Assembly: GCF_946220915.1 (NCBI RefSeq)
Contig: NZ_CAMIHH010000043.1
Span: 1-24,190, forward strand
Direction of reading: 5' to 3'
DNA from: an uncultured Flavobacterium sp.
Lineage (GTDB): Bacteria; Bacteroidota; Bacteroidia; Flavobacteriales; Flavobacteriaceae
Length of the DNA: 24,190 nt
This document shows positions 1 through 7,882 of this stretch, one piece after another. Within the stretch, counting starts at the first letter, position 1. Every line of letters begins with the position of its first letter. The notes under the pieces are model-generated. The model was given only the letters and a program-made list of their open reading frames with translations, was not told the DNA's origin and made no database searches. The position numbers were made by a program, and so were the translations under genes.

Positions 1-38
1 ATTTACAACGGGATAACTAAACTATTAAACTGGATTAC

Positions 39-1571
39 ATGAAAAAAACTTTACTTCTTGGAATGCTTTTAGCCACAGGGCTAACAGTTTCCGCTCAAAT
101 TAACGGTGACGACAATCCGCTCGCAGACGGTACGGTGGTACCTGACTTTACCGCACCTGATGTTAACGGGACCGTCTACAACCTTTACAGCTATCTTAAT
201 AACGGAAAAAGCGTTGTGATCGACTTTTCAGCCACCTGGTGCGCACCATGCTGGAGCTATCACCAGACACATGCCCTTGCCGATTTTTATGAAGCTTACG
301 GGCCTGCCGGATCGGATGAGGCCATGGTAATATTCGTGGAAGGCGACATAGTAAATACAACTACAGAAAACCTCTTTGGCGTACAGGGCCCGCTTGTGAG
401 CCGTGGTAACTGGGTTGCAGGAACGCCTTATCCTGTAATCGAAGATACAGCCGCACTCAACCTGGGCGATGGCAGCAAATTTGATGTGGAATATTTCCCT
501 ACCATGTACATCATTTGCCAGGAAACAAAAACATCCATCAGTGCTGACCAGGCCTCTCCAGCCCAGATAAAGAATGTCATGGGAGCCTGCCAGACCCTTG
601 TAGGCATACCTAATCACGGAAGGATCGACGTATCCGGAGCAAGCCTGAGGTTTTGCGAAAGCGGCCAGACAGCCAACATTCAGGCCAAGCTGAAAAACTT
701 TGGCAACAATAATATAACAAGCGCTGTAGTGGTGCTTAAAAAAGATGGCAATATTATAGAAACGAGGAACTTTAACAGCGTGCTTGCGCAATTTGGCTCC
801 CCGGCGAACATAAGCTTCAACAATACTGTTTTCACTACAGGATCTACTTACGTAGTTGAGCTGCAATCGATAAATGGCGTTGCACAAACCAATCCCGAAC
901 TAAACACTGCACCGGTTGCGTTTACAGTTGCTCCTGCAACTCCAAACGAAATTGAAGTAAGGGTTTATACCGATTACTACCCTGCTGAAAACGGTTGGGA
1001 AATTAAAAACACCAACGGTGAAGTAATTGCCTCCGGAGGGCCTTACCAGCCTGGAACTGCAGATCAGTACGGCGGCGGCGGCGCAGATGCGAATGTCATG
1101 AAATCGCACATGATCACTTTGCCGAATGTAAACCCTGAGTGTTTGACAGTAGTACTGAATGATGTTGGCAATTATAATGATGGGTGGGCTGCTGTACCTG
1201 CAGGGGCACCTGCACCGGGCATCGAAGTTTATGCTAATGGCCAGCTGGTTTTTGAACGCAGGAATGTAGGCAATTTTGGCGATAAGCTAAACCTTGCCAA
1301 AGCCTTCAGGGCAATGGGCACTTTGGGCAACGAAGAGTTGGCAGCCAACAAATTTGCACTATATCCTAACCCTACAACCGGCATCCTTAACTTTACGACA
1401 CAGGAGCCGGTAGATGTAACTGTGCTTGACCTTACGGGAAAAGTAGTATTCAGCGCGAAAGGCATTGAAAACGGCGGCTCAGTAAACCTTGGATCGCTTC
1501 AGCGCGGCATGTACATCGCTAAGATGAAAGGGCTTACTTCAGAAAAGATTGAAAAAATTGTAGTAGAGTAA
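39..1571 (+). CDS. Exported thioredoxin-fold protein with T9SS type A sorting domain
   Basis: 510 aa. Seen: a signal peptide (about residues 1-20, cut near SAQ), then a TlpA/AhpC-like thioredoxin region (about 30-185) carrying the redox motif WCAPC at W67-C71. A beta-sandwich stretch of CARDB-like character follows (about 195-300), then a middle region of unknown fold. A C-terminal domain (about 437-510) begins with LYPNPTTG and ends in a lysine-rich strand, the standard layout of T9SS type A sorting domains. Known: such domains direct cargo through the type IX secretion system, after which they are usually removed. Inferred: a secreted or surface-attached disulfide or redox protein, with no substrate indicated. 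The ATG at 39 directly precedes the signal peptide, in an A-rich leader. A terminator follows, so it may be transcribed apart from the next genes. The gene's promoter lies outside the window. Confidence 0.85.
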   Translation: MKKTLLLGMLLATGLTVSAQINGDDNPLADGTVVPDFTAPDVNGTVYNLYSYLNNGKSVVIDFSATWCAPCWSYHQTHALADFYEAYGPAGSDEAMVIFVEGDIVNTTTENLFGVQGPLVSRGNWVAGTPYPVIEDTAALNLGDGSKFDVEYFPTMYIICQETKTSISADQASPAQIKNVMGACQTLVGIPNHGRIDVSGASLRFCESGQTANIQAKLKNFGNNNITSAVVVLKKDGNIIETRNFNSVLAQFGSPANISFNNTVFTTGSTYVVELQSINGVAQTNPELNTAPVAFTVAPATPNEIEVRVYTDYYPAENGWEIKNTNGEVIASGGPYQPGTADQYGGGGADANVMKSHMITLPNVNPECLTVVLNDVGNYNDGWAAVPAGAPAPGIEVYANGQLVFERRNVGNFGDKLNLAKAFRAMGTLGNEELAANKFALYPNPTTGILNFTTQEPVDVTVLDLTGKVVFSAKGIENGGSVNLGSLQRGMYIAKMKGLTSEKIEKIVVE

Positions 1572-1595
1572 CACTCTGCCGGTTTAAATAATAAT

Positions 1596-1632
1596 GCTAT
1601 CGGGAATAAGAAATTATACCCGGTAGCTTTTT
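1596..1632 (+). terminator. Rho-independent terminator after the thioredoxin-fold gene
   Basis: Nine-base-pair stem GCTATCGGG (1596-1604) with CCCGGTAGC (1619-1627), including one G-T wobble, a 14-nt loop, then five T (1628-1632). It lies 25 nt past the stop codon. Confidence 0.75.
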
Positions 1633-1670
1633 ACGTAAAAAAGCAACTTGTAATAATTTAACTAAAAATC

Positions 1671-2414
1671 ATGAAAAACTTTATTTTAATGGCCGGGCTT
1701 TTACTATGCGGGATTGCACAGGCACAATTAATAACTGTAACCGGTAAAAACGGAGAGCCTATAACTAATGGGTATGAATATGTAACCCATGCATTGACCG
1801 GCCCTACCGCAGATTTGCCAATACGGGTAAGGAATATTTCGGACACCCCGATCAATCTTAAGTTAAGGGTGGAGTCAATGCAAAATACTAATGGCCAAGA
1901 TGTATTTTTCTGTTTTGGAAATCTTTGTTATTTTACAATTAACCAAGGGAAAACTGTACCTAATTCAAATCAGGCACCAGCAGGCATGACACTTCAACCA
2001 GGACAGGAAAATCCGGAAGATAACCATTTCCTAAATGGAAATCCTGGAACTGGAGGCGATGTCACAGTTGTACTTGGGATTGTTCAGTATGATAATGCAG
2101 GTATTGCAATGGGCGACCCTCTTGTAACTTTCACTTATAGGTATTCCCCTACCGCTGGCACATCTGATTTCAATGCACTGCAAAACATGGGCATTACAAT
2201 AGACAACACGGTTATAACCAGCCACCTTAATCTTACAGCAACCCAAAGCGCCAAAATGGAGGTATATACCATGGCCGGACAGCTTGTAAAAAGCGAGGCT
2301 GTAAAAGAAGGAACTTATACCGCCGACCTTTCTTCCCTGAGCGCCGCAGTGTATATTGCAAGGTTTACCAATGAAGAAAACAAGACCTCACAGATAAGGA
2401 TCGTAAAAAATTAA
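1671..2414 (+). CDS. Small exported protein with C-terminal T9SS-type sorting domain
   Basis: 247 aa. Seen: a signal peptide MKNFILMAGLLLCGIAQAQ (cut after AQA, about residue 18), a beta-rich body of about 150 residues, and a C-terminal domain (about 178-247). That domain carries the type A strand pattern (MEVYTMAGQLVKSE, then SSLSAAVYIARF, then a basic end IRIVKN). The usual PNP-containing opening motif is not obvious, so the sorting domain is recognised by its later strands. Known: T9SS cargo in Flavobacteriaceae are exported to the surface or medium. The body matches no family I can name; its phrases about residual differences (for example IRVRNISDTPINLKL) look like an immunoglobulin-like beta sandwich. 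It is 28 nt upstream of the Omp28-like gene and probably cotranscribed with it. Confidence 0.75.
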   Translation: MKNFILMAGLLLCGIAQAQLITVTGKNGEPITNGYEYVTHALTGPTADLPIRVRNISDTPINLKLRVESMQNTNGQDVFFCFGNLCYFTINQGKTVPNSNQAPAGMTLQPGQENPEDNHFLNGNPGTGGDVTVVLGIVQYDNAGIAMGDPLVTFTYRYSPTAGTSDFNALQNMGITIDNTVITSHLNLTATQSAKMEVYTMAGQLVKSEAVKEGTYTADLSSLSAAVYIARFTNEENKTSQIRIVKN

Positions 2415-2442
2415 TACCATCCCTTTTTGGGGGCATAATGAA

Positions 2443-3498
2443 ATGACAATGAAAAAGAATCTTCTCCTGTTGCTGATCGCTGTGTTGTCCCTTTCGGGAT
2501 GCTCGACCGACTATGAGCTGCTCAAATCGGCTGATGGCGTTATCCTGACGGCCGACAGCTCGGCGAAAGCCATAGGGCAAACCATTACTTTTACAGTTAA
2601 GGACAATTCGGGTGCCGAGCTTACCAGCGAATCAACCCTGTATGCCAACGGCCAGGAAATAGAAGGCAATACCATTACATCGGAACAGGTACAGAATTTT
2701 ACCATCAGGGCAAAATACATTGGGGTGGAATCTGATTCACTTAGTGTACGGTTCCACGACGGTTCAGAATCCAACTTTGTCAAGCGCGTGCTTATCGAAG
2801 ACTATACTGGTACGTGGTGTGGTTATTGCCCGAGAGTAGCATTTGGCGTTGAGCAAGCGAAAGCTCTTAGTGATAAAGTTGTAGCTGTAGCCATACACCG
2901 GCCAAGTTCTAACACGTCAAGCCCCGTGTATGACCCTTACAATTATGATACTTCTGAACTTGAAAATACATTGGATGCAGAAGGTTACCCAAAAGGATTC
3001 CTTAACAGGAAAATCCAATGGCAGTTCCCTGAGCCGGAAAAGATTGGGCAGGTAATAGGCCTTACCCAGGGCAACAACCCAAAGATGGGGCTGGCAATGC
3101 AAACGGCCGTTACCGGCGGTACGGTAAACCTTGATGTCAAAGTAAAATTTGCAGCCGATTTCAGCAACCTGAAACTGGTAGTTTATGTGCTGGAAAATGG
3201 CCTTATTTATGACCAGCATAACTATACCACCTATTATGACGGTGTGGACATCCTTGAGGATTTTGAGCACAACCACGTACTAAGGGCAGTGCTGACACCC
3301 CTATTGGGTGAATCCATCAACAGCAGTGAATCGTTTGTGAACAATGTATTCACAAGATCGTTCAGCATACCGGTGCCTTCAAATGTAGCCAATGCTGCTA
3401 ACATGGAATTTGTAGCCTTTGTAGTCGATGCACAGGGCAATGCCATCAACGTAAGGCAGGCCGGGCTGAATGAAAGCCAGGAGTTTGAAGAGGAGTAA
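2443..3498 (+). CDS. Omp28-related outer-membrane lipoprotein with thioredoxin-like CxxC site
   Basis: 351 aa. Seen: a lipoprotein signal with lipobox LSGC (Cys20), an immunoglobulin-like region (about 30-105), then an Omp28-type domain opening with DYTGTWCGYCPR (W125, C126, C129) and running to the acidic C-terminus. Known: Omp28 family proteins of Bacteroidota are outer-membrane lipoproteins with a thioredoxin-like fold; their exact role is unsettled. Inferred: a membrane-anchored partner in extracytoplasmic thiol chemistry, sharing this with the gene at 39. Two in-frame ATGs lie close together (2443 and 2449). Either gives an acceptable signal peptide and the choice is open. The 28-nt gap to the upstream gene suggests an operon, which ends at the terminator at 3518. 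Confidence 0.85.
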   Translation: MTMKKNLLLLLIAVLSLSGCSTDYELLKSADGVILTADSSAKAIGQTITFTVKDNSGAELTSESTLYANGQEIEGNTITSEQVQNFTIRAKYIGVESDSLSVRFHDGSESNFVKRVLIEDYTGTWCGYCPRVAFGVEQAKALSDKVVAVAIHRPSSNTSSPVYDPYNYDTSELENTLDAEGYPKGFLNRKIQWQFPEPEKIGQVIGLTQGNNPKMGLAMQTAVTGGTVNLDVKVKFAADFSNLKLVVYVLENGLIYDQHNYTTYYDGVDILEDFEHNHVLRAVLTPLLGESINSSESFVNNVFTRSFSIPVPSNVANAANMEFVAFVVDAQGNAINVRQAGLNESQEFEEE

Positions 3499-3517
3499 AA
3501 GCGTACGCACAGATAGT

Positions 3518-3543
3518 AAAACCCCGCCAGGCAGCGGGGTTTT
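3518..3543. terminator. Bidirectional terminator between convergent genes
   Basis: Perfect 10-bp stem AAAACCCCGC (3518-3527) with GCGGGGTTTT (3534-3543) and the 6-nt loop CAGGCA. The A and T runs on the two flanks give a U-tract in both directions, which suits the convergent Omp28-like gene (+) and rsmG (-). Confidence 0.85.
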
Positions 3544-3548
3544 CTCAT

Positions 3549-4178
3549 CTATCCCTTATATTTTAGGGGCAGGTGCACCACTTTTTTCGTCTCAAAAAAA
3601 TCATCTTTAAAATAATCGGAAAGGTTGTAAAGCGTAGCCTTTGGAAAATCCTGCAACTCTTCGGCAAGGTCGCCCCCTTTTAGGTAAAGGATGCCGTTTG
3701 GCAGTTCATGATCCTGTTTCTTTTTAATTTTATCCCTTACCCACTTTACAAAATCAGGCATATTGGTCACGGCACGGCTTACGATAAAGTCAAATTCCTC
3801 ATTTACATTTTCGGCACGCATCTGTTCAGCCCTTACATTTTCAAGGGCAAGCCCATGTGCCACTTCCTGTACTACCCTGATCTTTTTTGCAATTACATCT
3901 ATAAGGTAAAATTTTGTTTCAGGAAACAATATAGCCAATGGAATACCGGGAAAACCGCCGCCTGTACCTACATCCAGCACTGCTGCACCCGGCAGGAATT
4001 CCATTACCTTTGCAATACCAAGCGAGTGCAATATATGCCGGGTGTAAAGCGAGTCGATATCCTTTCTCGAAATTACATTGATCTTCGCATTCCACTCCTC
4101 ATATAACGGTGCCAGTTTTTGAAACTGTTGCACCTGGGTATCGGTCAGGTTTGGAAAATGCCTGATAATCTCATCCAT
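3549..4178 (-). CDS. rsmG: 16S rRNA (guanine-N7) methyltransferase RsmG (GidB)
   Basis: 209 aa from the ATG at 4178. Known: RsmG uses S-adenosylmethionine to methylate N7 of G527 (E. coli numbering) in 16S rRNA, and loss of it gives low-level streptomycin resistance. Seen: the SAM-binding motif VLDVGTGGGFPGIPLAI, the following acidic segment FYLIDVIAKKIRVV, the conserved ISRKD and FDFIVSRAV segments, and the typical family length. A longer reading frame opens 9 codons upstream, but only with a TTG, and that stretch contains the probable -7 promoter element. The ATG giving MDEIIRHFPNLT is therefore preferred. The gene is convergent with the Omp28-like gene and divergent from the desaturase. 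Confidence 0.95.
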   Translation of the reverse strand: MDEIIRHFPNLTDTQVQQFQKLAPLYEEWNAKINVISRKDIDSLYTRHILHSLGIAKVMEFLPGAAVLDVGTGGGFPGIPLAILFPETKFYLIDVIAKKIRVVQEVAHGLALENVRAEQMRAENVNEEFDFIVSRAVTNMPDFVKWVRDKIKKKQDHELPNGILYLKGGDLAEELQDFPKATLYNLSDYFKDDFFETKKVVHLPLKYKG

Positions 4179-4192
4179 TTTTTTACTTTTCG

Positions 4193-4200
4193 CAAAAGTA
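4193..4200 (-). promoter_or_regulatory. Probable -7 element of the rsmG promoter
   Basis: On the minus strand the sequence is TACTTTTG, an exact match to the Bacteroidota -7 consensus TAnnTTTG, 14 nt upstream of the rsmG ATG. No TTG or TTTG is found at the expected -33 distance; that position is occupied by the palindrome at 4210-4225. The leader would be very short. Confidence 0.4.
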
Positions 4201-4209
4201 ATCAATTGG

Positions 4210-4225
4210 TGTGATATTTATCACC
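4210..4225. promoter_or_regulatory. CRP-like palindromic operator between rsmG and the desaturase
   Basis: TGTGATATTTATCACC: a perfect 6-2-6 inverted repeat GTGATA-TT-TATCAC (4211-4224). Written as TGTGA-N6-TCACC it differs by one base from the classical CRP half-site layout TGTGA-N6-TCACA. It sits just upstream of the -33 element of the desaturase promoter (activator position) and over the missing -33 element of rsmG. That a Crp/Fnr-family protein binds it is inference. Confidence 0.5.
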
Positions 4226-4229
4226 TTGG

Positions 4230-4261
4230 TTTGGTTTCAGTATTGATTATGACTACCTTTG
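4230..4261 (+). promoter_or_regulatory. Promoter of the desaturase-aminotransferase unit
   Basis: TTTG (4230-4233), 20-nt spacer, TACCTTTG (4254-4261): a full match to the Bacteroidota consensus TTTG-N(about 20)-TAnnTTTG. It ends 23 nt before the ATG at 4285, which rules out the in-frame upstream ATG at 4249 as the start. Confidence 0.8.
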
Positions 4262-4284
4262 AAACCCAAGTTATACTATTTTTC

Positions 4285-5379
4285 ATGAACATCAACCCTC
4301 CGGTTTTTTCTAAAAACGACTCGATAAAATTCTTTCGCACGCTCAACAGGCGGGTGAATGATTACTTTAAGGACAACAATATAAAGAAAACAGGCAACTG
4401 GCAACTGCACTTAAAAGCAGCCGTAATGTTCTCACTTTTCTTTGCGCCATATTTCATCATCCTAACACTGGACATCCCGGTATGGGCACAGCTGCTTCTT
4501 ACGGTAGTCATGGGAATTGGCATGGCCGGCATAGGCATGAATGTTATGCACGACGGTAATCACGGATCGTATTCTTCCAAATCATGGCTCAACAAGATAA
4601 TGGGCGGCAGCCTTTACATACTGGCAGGAAACGTAAACAACTGGCAGATACAGCATAACGTGCTGCACCACACCTATACCAACATACATGGGCATGATGA
4701 AGATCTCGATGCCGGGCGCGTGATCCGTTTTACCCACTCCGCAACATGGAGAAGGTTTCATAAGTTCCAACATTATTATTCGGTATTCCTGTATGGGCTA
4801 CTTACCTTTAACTGGGCCATAACTACCGATATCAAGCAAATGAGGCGCTACATTAAAAGGGGGCTTTCTTACGGAACTTTCCAGAGCCCTGTAAAACAAT
4901 GGACCATACTGGTCATTACCAAAATGATCTACGCTACCGTGTGGCTGGTGGTGCCCATGCTCCTGGGCATTACGTGGTGGAAGGTGCTCATTGGTTTTTT
5001 TGTAATGCATTATGTAGCCGGGCTTATACTGAGCATTGTATTCCAGCTGGCGCACGTTGTAGAAGAAACCGACAACCCTGTGCCTGATGAAAACGGCGAG
5101 ATGGAAAATACCTGGGCCATTCACCAACTGTATACCACGGCTAATTTTGCCCCAAAAAACAAGATCATCAACTGGTTTACGGGAGGGCTCAACCACCAGA
5201 TAGAGCACCATATTTTCCCGAACATAAGCCATATCCATTACGGCAAGATATCTGAGATCGTAAAGGCAACTGCCAGGGAGCACAACCTGCCCTACCACGA
5301 GTTTGGCACGATGCGCGAGGCTGTAGCCGCCCACTTCAGGCATTTAAAAGAGCTGGGAATGAAACCGGCCATGAATTAA
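4285..5379 (+). CDS. Membrane fatty acid desaturase (acyl-CoA/linoleoyl-type)
   Basis: 364 aa from the ATG at 4285. Known: this family uses a di-iron centre held by three histidine boxes to insert double bonds into acyl chains, at the cytoplasmic face of the inner membrane. Seen: box 1 HDGNH (H89-H93), box 2 HNVLHH (H124-H129), box 3 HQIEHH (H304-H309), and hydrophobic pairs at about 45-85, 155-180 and 215-250. The spacing and the HQIEHH form fit the delta-6/linoleoyl-CoA-like group; no cytochrome b5 domain is fused. An in-frame extension to 4231 exists but overlaps the promoter. The aminotransferase follows 26 nt later and is probably cotranscribed. The CRP-like palindrome upstream suggests regulated expression, perhaps with growth or temperature; that is inference. 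The regiospecificity cannot be read from sequence. Confidence 0.9.
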   Translation: MNINPPVFSKNDSIKFFRTLNRRVNDYFKDNNIKKTGNWQLHLKAAVMFSLFFAPYFIILTLDIPVWAQLLLTVVMGIGMAGIGMNVMHDGNHGSYSSKSWLNKIMGGSLYILAGNVNNWQIQHNVLHHTYTNIHGHDEDLDAGRVIRFTHSATWRRFHKFQHYYSVFLYGLLTFNWAITTDIKQMRRYIKRGLSYGTFQSPVKQWTILVITKMIYATVWLVVPMLLGITWWKVLIGFFVMHYVAGLILSIVFQLAHVVEETDNPVPDENGEMENTWAIHQLYTTANFAPKNKIINWFTGGLNHQIEHHIFPNISHIHYGKISEIVKATAREHNLPYHEFGTMREAVAAHFRHLKELGMKPAMN

Positions 5380-5405
5380 TAGTAACCGATCATTAAACGA
5401 AACAC

Positions 5406-6590
5406 ATGAACGCGCTTTCAGACAGGATCAATAACCTATCCACTTCGCAAACCCTTGCCATGGCTGCCAAGGCACGTGAACTTAAGGCACAGGGAAAAGA
5501 CATCATAAGCCTTAGCCTCGGCGAACCCGACTTTAATACGCCCGACTTTATAAAAGAGGCTGCCATACAGGCCATACATGAAAATTATAGCACCTACTCG
5601 CCCGTAGATGGTTACGTAGAACTGAAGGAGGCAATTTGCCGAAAATTTAAACGCGATAACAACCTTGACTACAGGCCATCGCAAATCGTGGTATCTACAG
5701 GGGCTAAGCAGTCATTATACAACATTGCGCAGGTGATGCTGAATGAAGGAGACGAAGTGATCCTGCCTGCACCTTATTGGGTAAGCTATTTTGAGATCAT
5801 CAAACTTTCCGGTGGCATACCTGTGGAGGTGCCTACATCTGTACACAATGATTTCAAGATAACCCCGGAGCAGCTTGAGGCCGCCATTACCCCGAAGACT
5901 AAAATGATGTGGTTCAGTTCGCCGTGCAACCCAAGCGGGTCGGTGTACAGCCGTGAGGAACTTACCGCGATTGGGAAAGTATTGGACAGGCATCCGGGCA
6001 TATACATCGTTTCAGACGAGATATACGAGCATATCAATTTCTCCGGGACATTTTGCAGCGTTGCATCCATTCCCGGCCTTTTTGAAAGGACCATTACCGT
6101 TAACGGCGTGGCCAAGGCCTTTGCCATGACCGGCTGGAGGATAGGCTACATTGGCGCACCCGAATTTATTGCAAAGGCCTGTACCAAAATGCAGGGCCAG
6201 GTAACCAGCGGTGCCAACAGTATTGCACAGCGTGCCACCATTACTGCTGTTGATGCCGATCCAGCCGTACTGAAAGAAATGGTTGCGGCTTTTCACAGCA
6301 GGAGGGATCTGGTTGTAGGCTTATTGAAGGAAATACCGGGTGTAAAGATAAACGTACCCGAAGGCGCTTTTTACGTATTTCCGGATGTATCGTCATTTTT
6401 TGGCAAAACGCTTAATGGCATTACAATAAACAATGCCGATGACCTGAGCATGTACCTGCTGGAATATGCCAACGTGGCCACGGTTACGGGTGATGCATTT
6501 GGTAACCCTGACTGCATCCGCTTCTCTTATGCTACGAGCGAGGCACTCCTCACAGAAGCATTGAGAAGAATAAAAAATGCGCTTGCATAA
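5406..6590 (+). CDS. aspC: Class I aspartate-type aminotransferase
   Basis: 394 aa, the usual length for the family. Known: PLP-dependent aminotransferases of fold type I move an amino group between aspartate (or related amino acids) and 2-oxoglutarate in the cytoplasm. Seen: GEPDFNTPDFI near the N-terminus (substrate-side loop), VSTGAKQSLYN (PLP phosphate-binding segment), SPCNPSG, SDEIYEH (aspartate and tyrosine contacts to the PLP ring), VAKAFAMTGWRIGY with the Schiff-base lysine at K237, and CIRFSYATS with the C-terminal carboxylate-binding arginine. These fit the subgroup of aspartate aminotransferases common in Bacteroidota; substrate range (aspartate, or also aromatic acids) cannot be fixed. 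It follows the desaturase by 26 nt and is closed by a terminator, so the pair looks like one transcript although their functions are not obviously linked. Confidence 0.9.
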   Translation: MNALSDRINNLSTSQTLAMAAKARELKAQGKDIISLSLGEPDFNTPDFIKEAAIQAIHENYSTYSPVDGYVELKEAICRKFKRDNNLDYRPSQIVVSTGAKQSLYNIAQVMLNEGDEVILPAPYWVSYFEIIKLSGGIPVEVPTSVHNDFKITPEQLEAAITPKTKMMWFSSPCNPSGSVYSREELTAIGKVLDRHPGIYIVSDEIYEHINFSGTFCSVASIPGLFERTITVNGVAKAFAMTGWRIGYIGAPEFIAKACTKMQGQVTSGANSIAQRATITAVDADPAVLKEMVAAFHSRRDLVVGLLKEIPGVKINVPEGAFYVFPDVSSFFGKTLNGITINNADDLSMYLLEYANVATVTGDAFGNPDCIRFSYATSEALLTEALRRIKNALA

Positions 6591-6598
6591 CTTATACT

Positions 6599-6622
6599 GC
6601 CCCAATTTTTGGGGCTTTTTTT
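6599..6622 (+). terminator. Rho-independent terminator after the aminotransferase
   Basis: Stem GCCCC (6599-6603) with GGGGC (6611-6615), 7-nt loop AATTTTT, then seven T (6616-6622), starting 9 nt past the stop codon. Confidence 0.85.
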
Positions 6623-6641
6623 ATACCCAAACAACAACACA

Positions 6642-7808
6642 ATGCAAAAAAAGATTTTACTCCTCGGTAGCGGGGAACTTGGAAAAGAATTTGTGATTGC
6701 GGCACAGCGCATCGGGCAGAAGGTAATTGCAGTTGACAGCTATGAAGGTGCACCGGCAATGCAGGTTGCACATGGCTTTGAGGTGATCAATATGCTGGAT
6801 GGCGATACCCTTGATGCAATAGTTCAAAAACACCAGCCCGACTTCATAGTGCCCGAGATAGAGGCCATACGCACCGAACGCTTTTATGATTACGAAAAGC
6901 AGGGCATAACGGTGGTGCCATCCGCAAAGGCGGCCAACTTTACCATGAACCGCAAGGCCATACGCGACCTGGCCGCAAAAGAGCTTGGATTGCGTACGGC
7001 CAATTACCGGTATGCCAACTCTGCCGGAGCGCTTCAAAAAGCAGTTGCCGAAATAGGCATGCCGTGTGTGGTAAAGCCGCTAATATCATCATCCGGAAAA
7101 GGGCAAAGCACAATTAAGGCAGAAGCTGACATTGAAAAAGCCTGGAAGTATGCCGTGGAAGGTTCGCGTGGCGATGTAGTGGAAGTGATCGTGGAGGCAT
7201 TCGTGAAATTCAATTCGGAGATAACATTGCTTACCGTAACACAGAACAATGCCCCAACCTTGTTTTGTGCACCCATCGGCCACAGGCAGGAACGCGGCGA
7301 CTACCAGGAAAGCTGGCAGCCTGCATATGTTTCAGAGCAGGATATTGCCGAAGCCCGTGAGATGGCCCGCAAAGTAACCGAAGCGCTTGGCGGCGCAGGG
7401 CTGTTTGGTGTGGAATTTTTCCTTGCGGATGAAGGTGTATATTTTTCGGAACTGTCGCCACGTCCGCACGATACCGGGATGGTAACACTTGCAGGTACAC
7501 AAAACTTCAATGAATTTGAGCTGCACCTTCGCGCGATACTAAGCCTGCCGATAGCGGAGATCAAATTAGAGAAAGCCGGGGCAAGCGCCGTTATCCTGGC
7601 ATCCGGAAACAGCGGCAGCCCAACCTTTACCGGAATTGAAAAAATAGCAGCCCTGCCCAACACTGATTTCAGGCTGTTCGGTAAGCCTTCCTCCCGCCCT
7701 TACAGGCGAATGGGTGTAGCCCTGGTAAATGGCTCTCCTGATTCTAATGTGGAAGAGATTGTTGGGAAAGCCAAAAAAGCCGCAGCTTTGATTACGGTGA
7801 ACATATAA
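6642..7808 (+). CDS. purT: Formate-dependent phosphoribosylglycinamide formyltransferase (GAR transformylase 2)
   Basis: 388 aa, close to the E. coli enzyme in length. Known: PurT makes formyl-GAR from GAR, formate and ATP through a formyl phosphate intermediate, the third step of purine synthesis, without needing formyl-tetrahydrofolate. Seen: the N-terminal nucleotide-fold motif LLGSGELGKEF, VVPSAKAANFTMNRK, an ATP-grasp core (about 110-300) with VVKPLISSSGKGQS, and SELSPRPHDTGMVTL, a signature shared by PurT and PurK. The N-terminal PurT motifs and the specific SSGKGQS form separate it from PurK. The frame opens upstream at 6609, but that lies inside the preceding terminator, so the ATG at 6642 is the start. 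It stands alone, convergent with the membrane protein gene at 7883. Confidence 0.95.
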   Translation: MQKKILLLGSGELGKEFVIAAQRIGQKVIAVDSYEGAPAMQVAHGFEVINMLDGDTLDAIVQKHQPDFIVPEIEAIRTERFYDYEKQGITVVPSAKAANFTMNRKAIRDLAAKELGLRTANYRYANSAGALQKAVAEIGMPCVVKPLISSSGKGQSTIKAEADIEKAWKYAVEGSRGDVVEVIVEAFVKFNSEITLLTVTQNNAPTLFCAPIGHRQERGDYQESWQPAYVSEQDIAEAREMARKVTEALGGAGLFGVEFFLADEGVYFSELSPRPHDTGMVTLAGTQNFNEFELHLRAILSLPIAEIKLEKAGASAVILASGNSGSPTFTGIEKIAALPNTDFRLFGKPSSRPYRRMGVALVNGSPDSNVEEIVGKAKKAAALITVNI

Positions 7809-7816
7809 TAAAATGA

Positions 7817-7870
7817 AGCCACGAATTACAAATCCACCGATGGTAATTGGTGAATTGTCAATTCGTGGCT
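7817..7870. repeat. Long inverted repeat, probable bidirectional terminator
   Basis: Arms of 22 nt, 18 of them paired: 7817-7838 with 7849-7870, around a 10-nt loop (7839-7848). The outer 11 bp AGCCACGAATT/AATTCGTGGCT are perfect. The plus side continues into CTTATATTTTACTT. It fills the gap between two convergent genes (purT and the membrane protein). The wording CACGAATT resembles dispersed intergenic repeats common in Flavobacterium genomes; that link is from general knowledge only. Confidence 0.65.
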
Positions 7871-7882
7871 CTTATATTTTAC

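Noticed and set aside
228..887. Long minus-strand open frame inside the first T9SS cargo gene
   Set aside because: It lies wholly within a gene with a signal peptide, redox motif and sorting domain; the translation is rich in Cys, Tyr and His with no domain, as for antisense shadow frames.
4179..4205. Longer RsmG start at a TTG
   Set aside because: The extension overlaps the TACTTTTG promoter element and the family begins at the MDEII segment.
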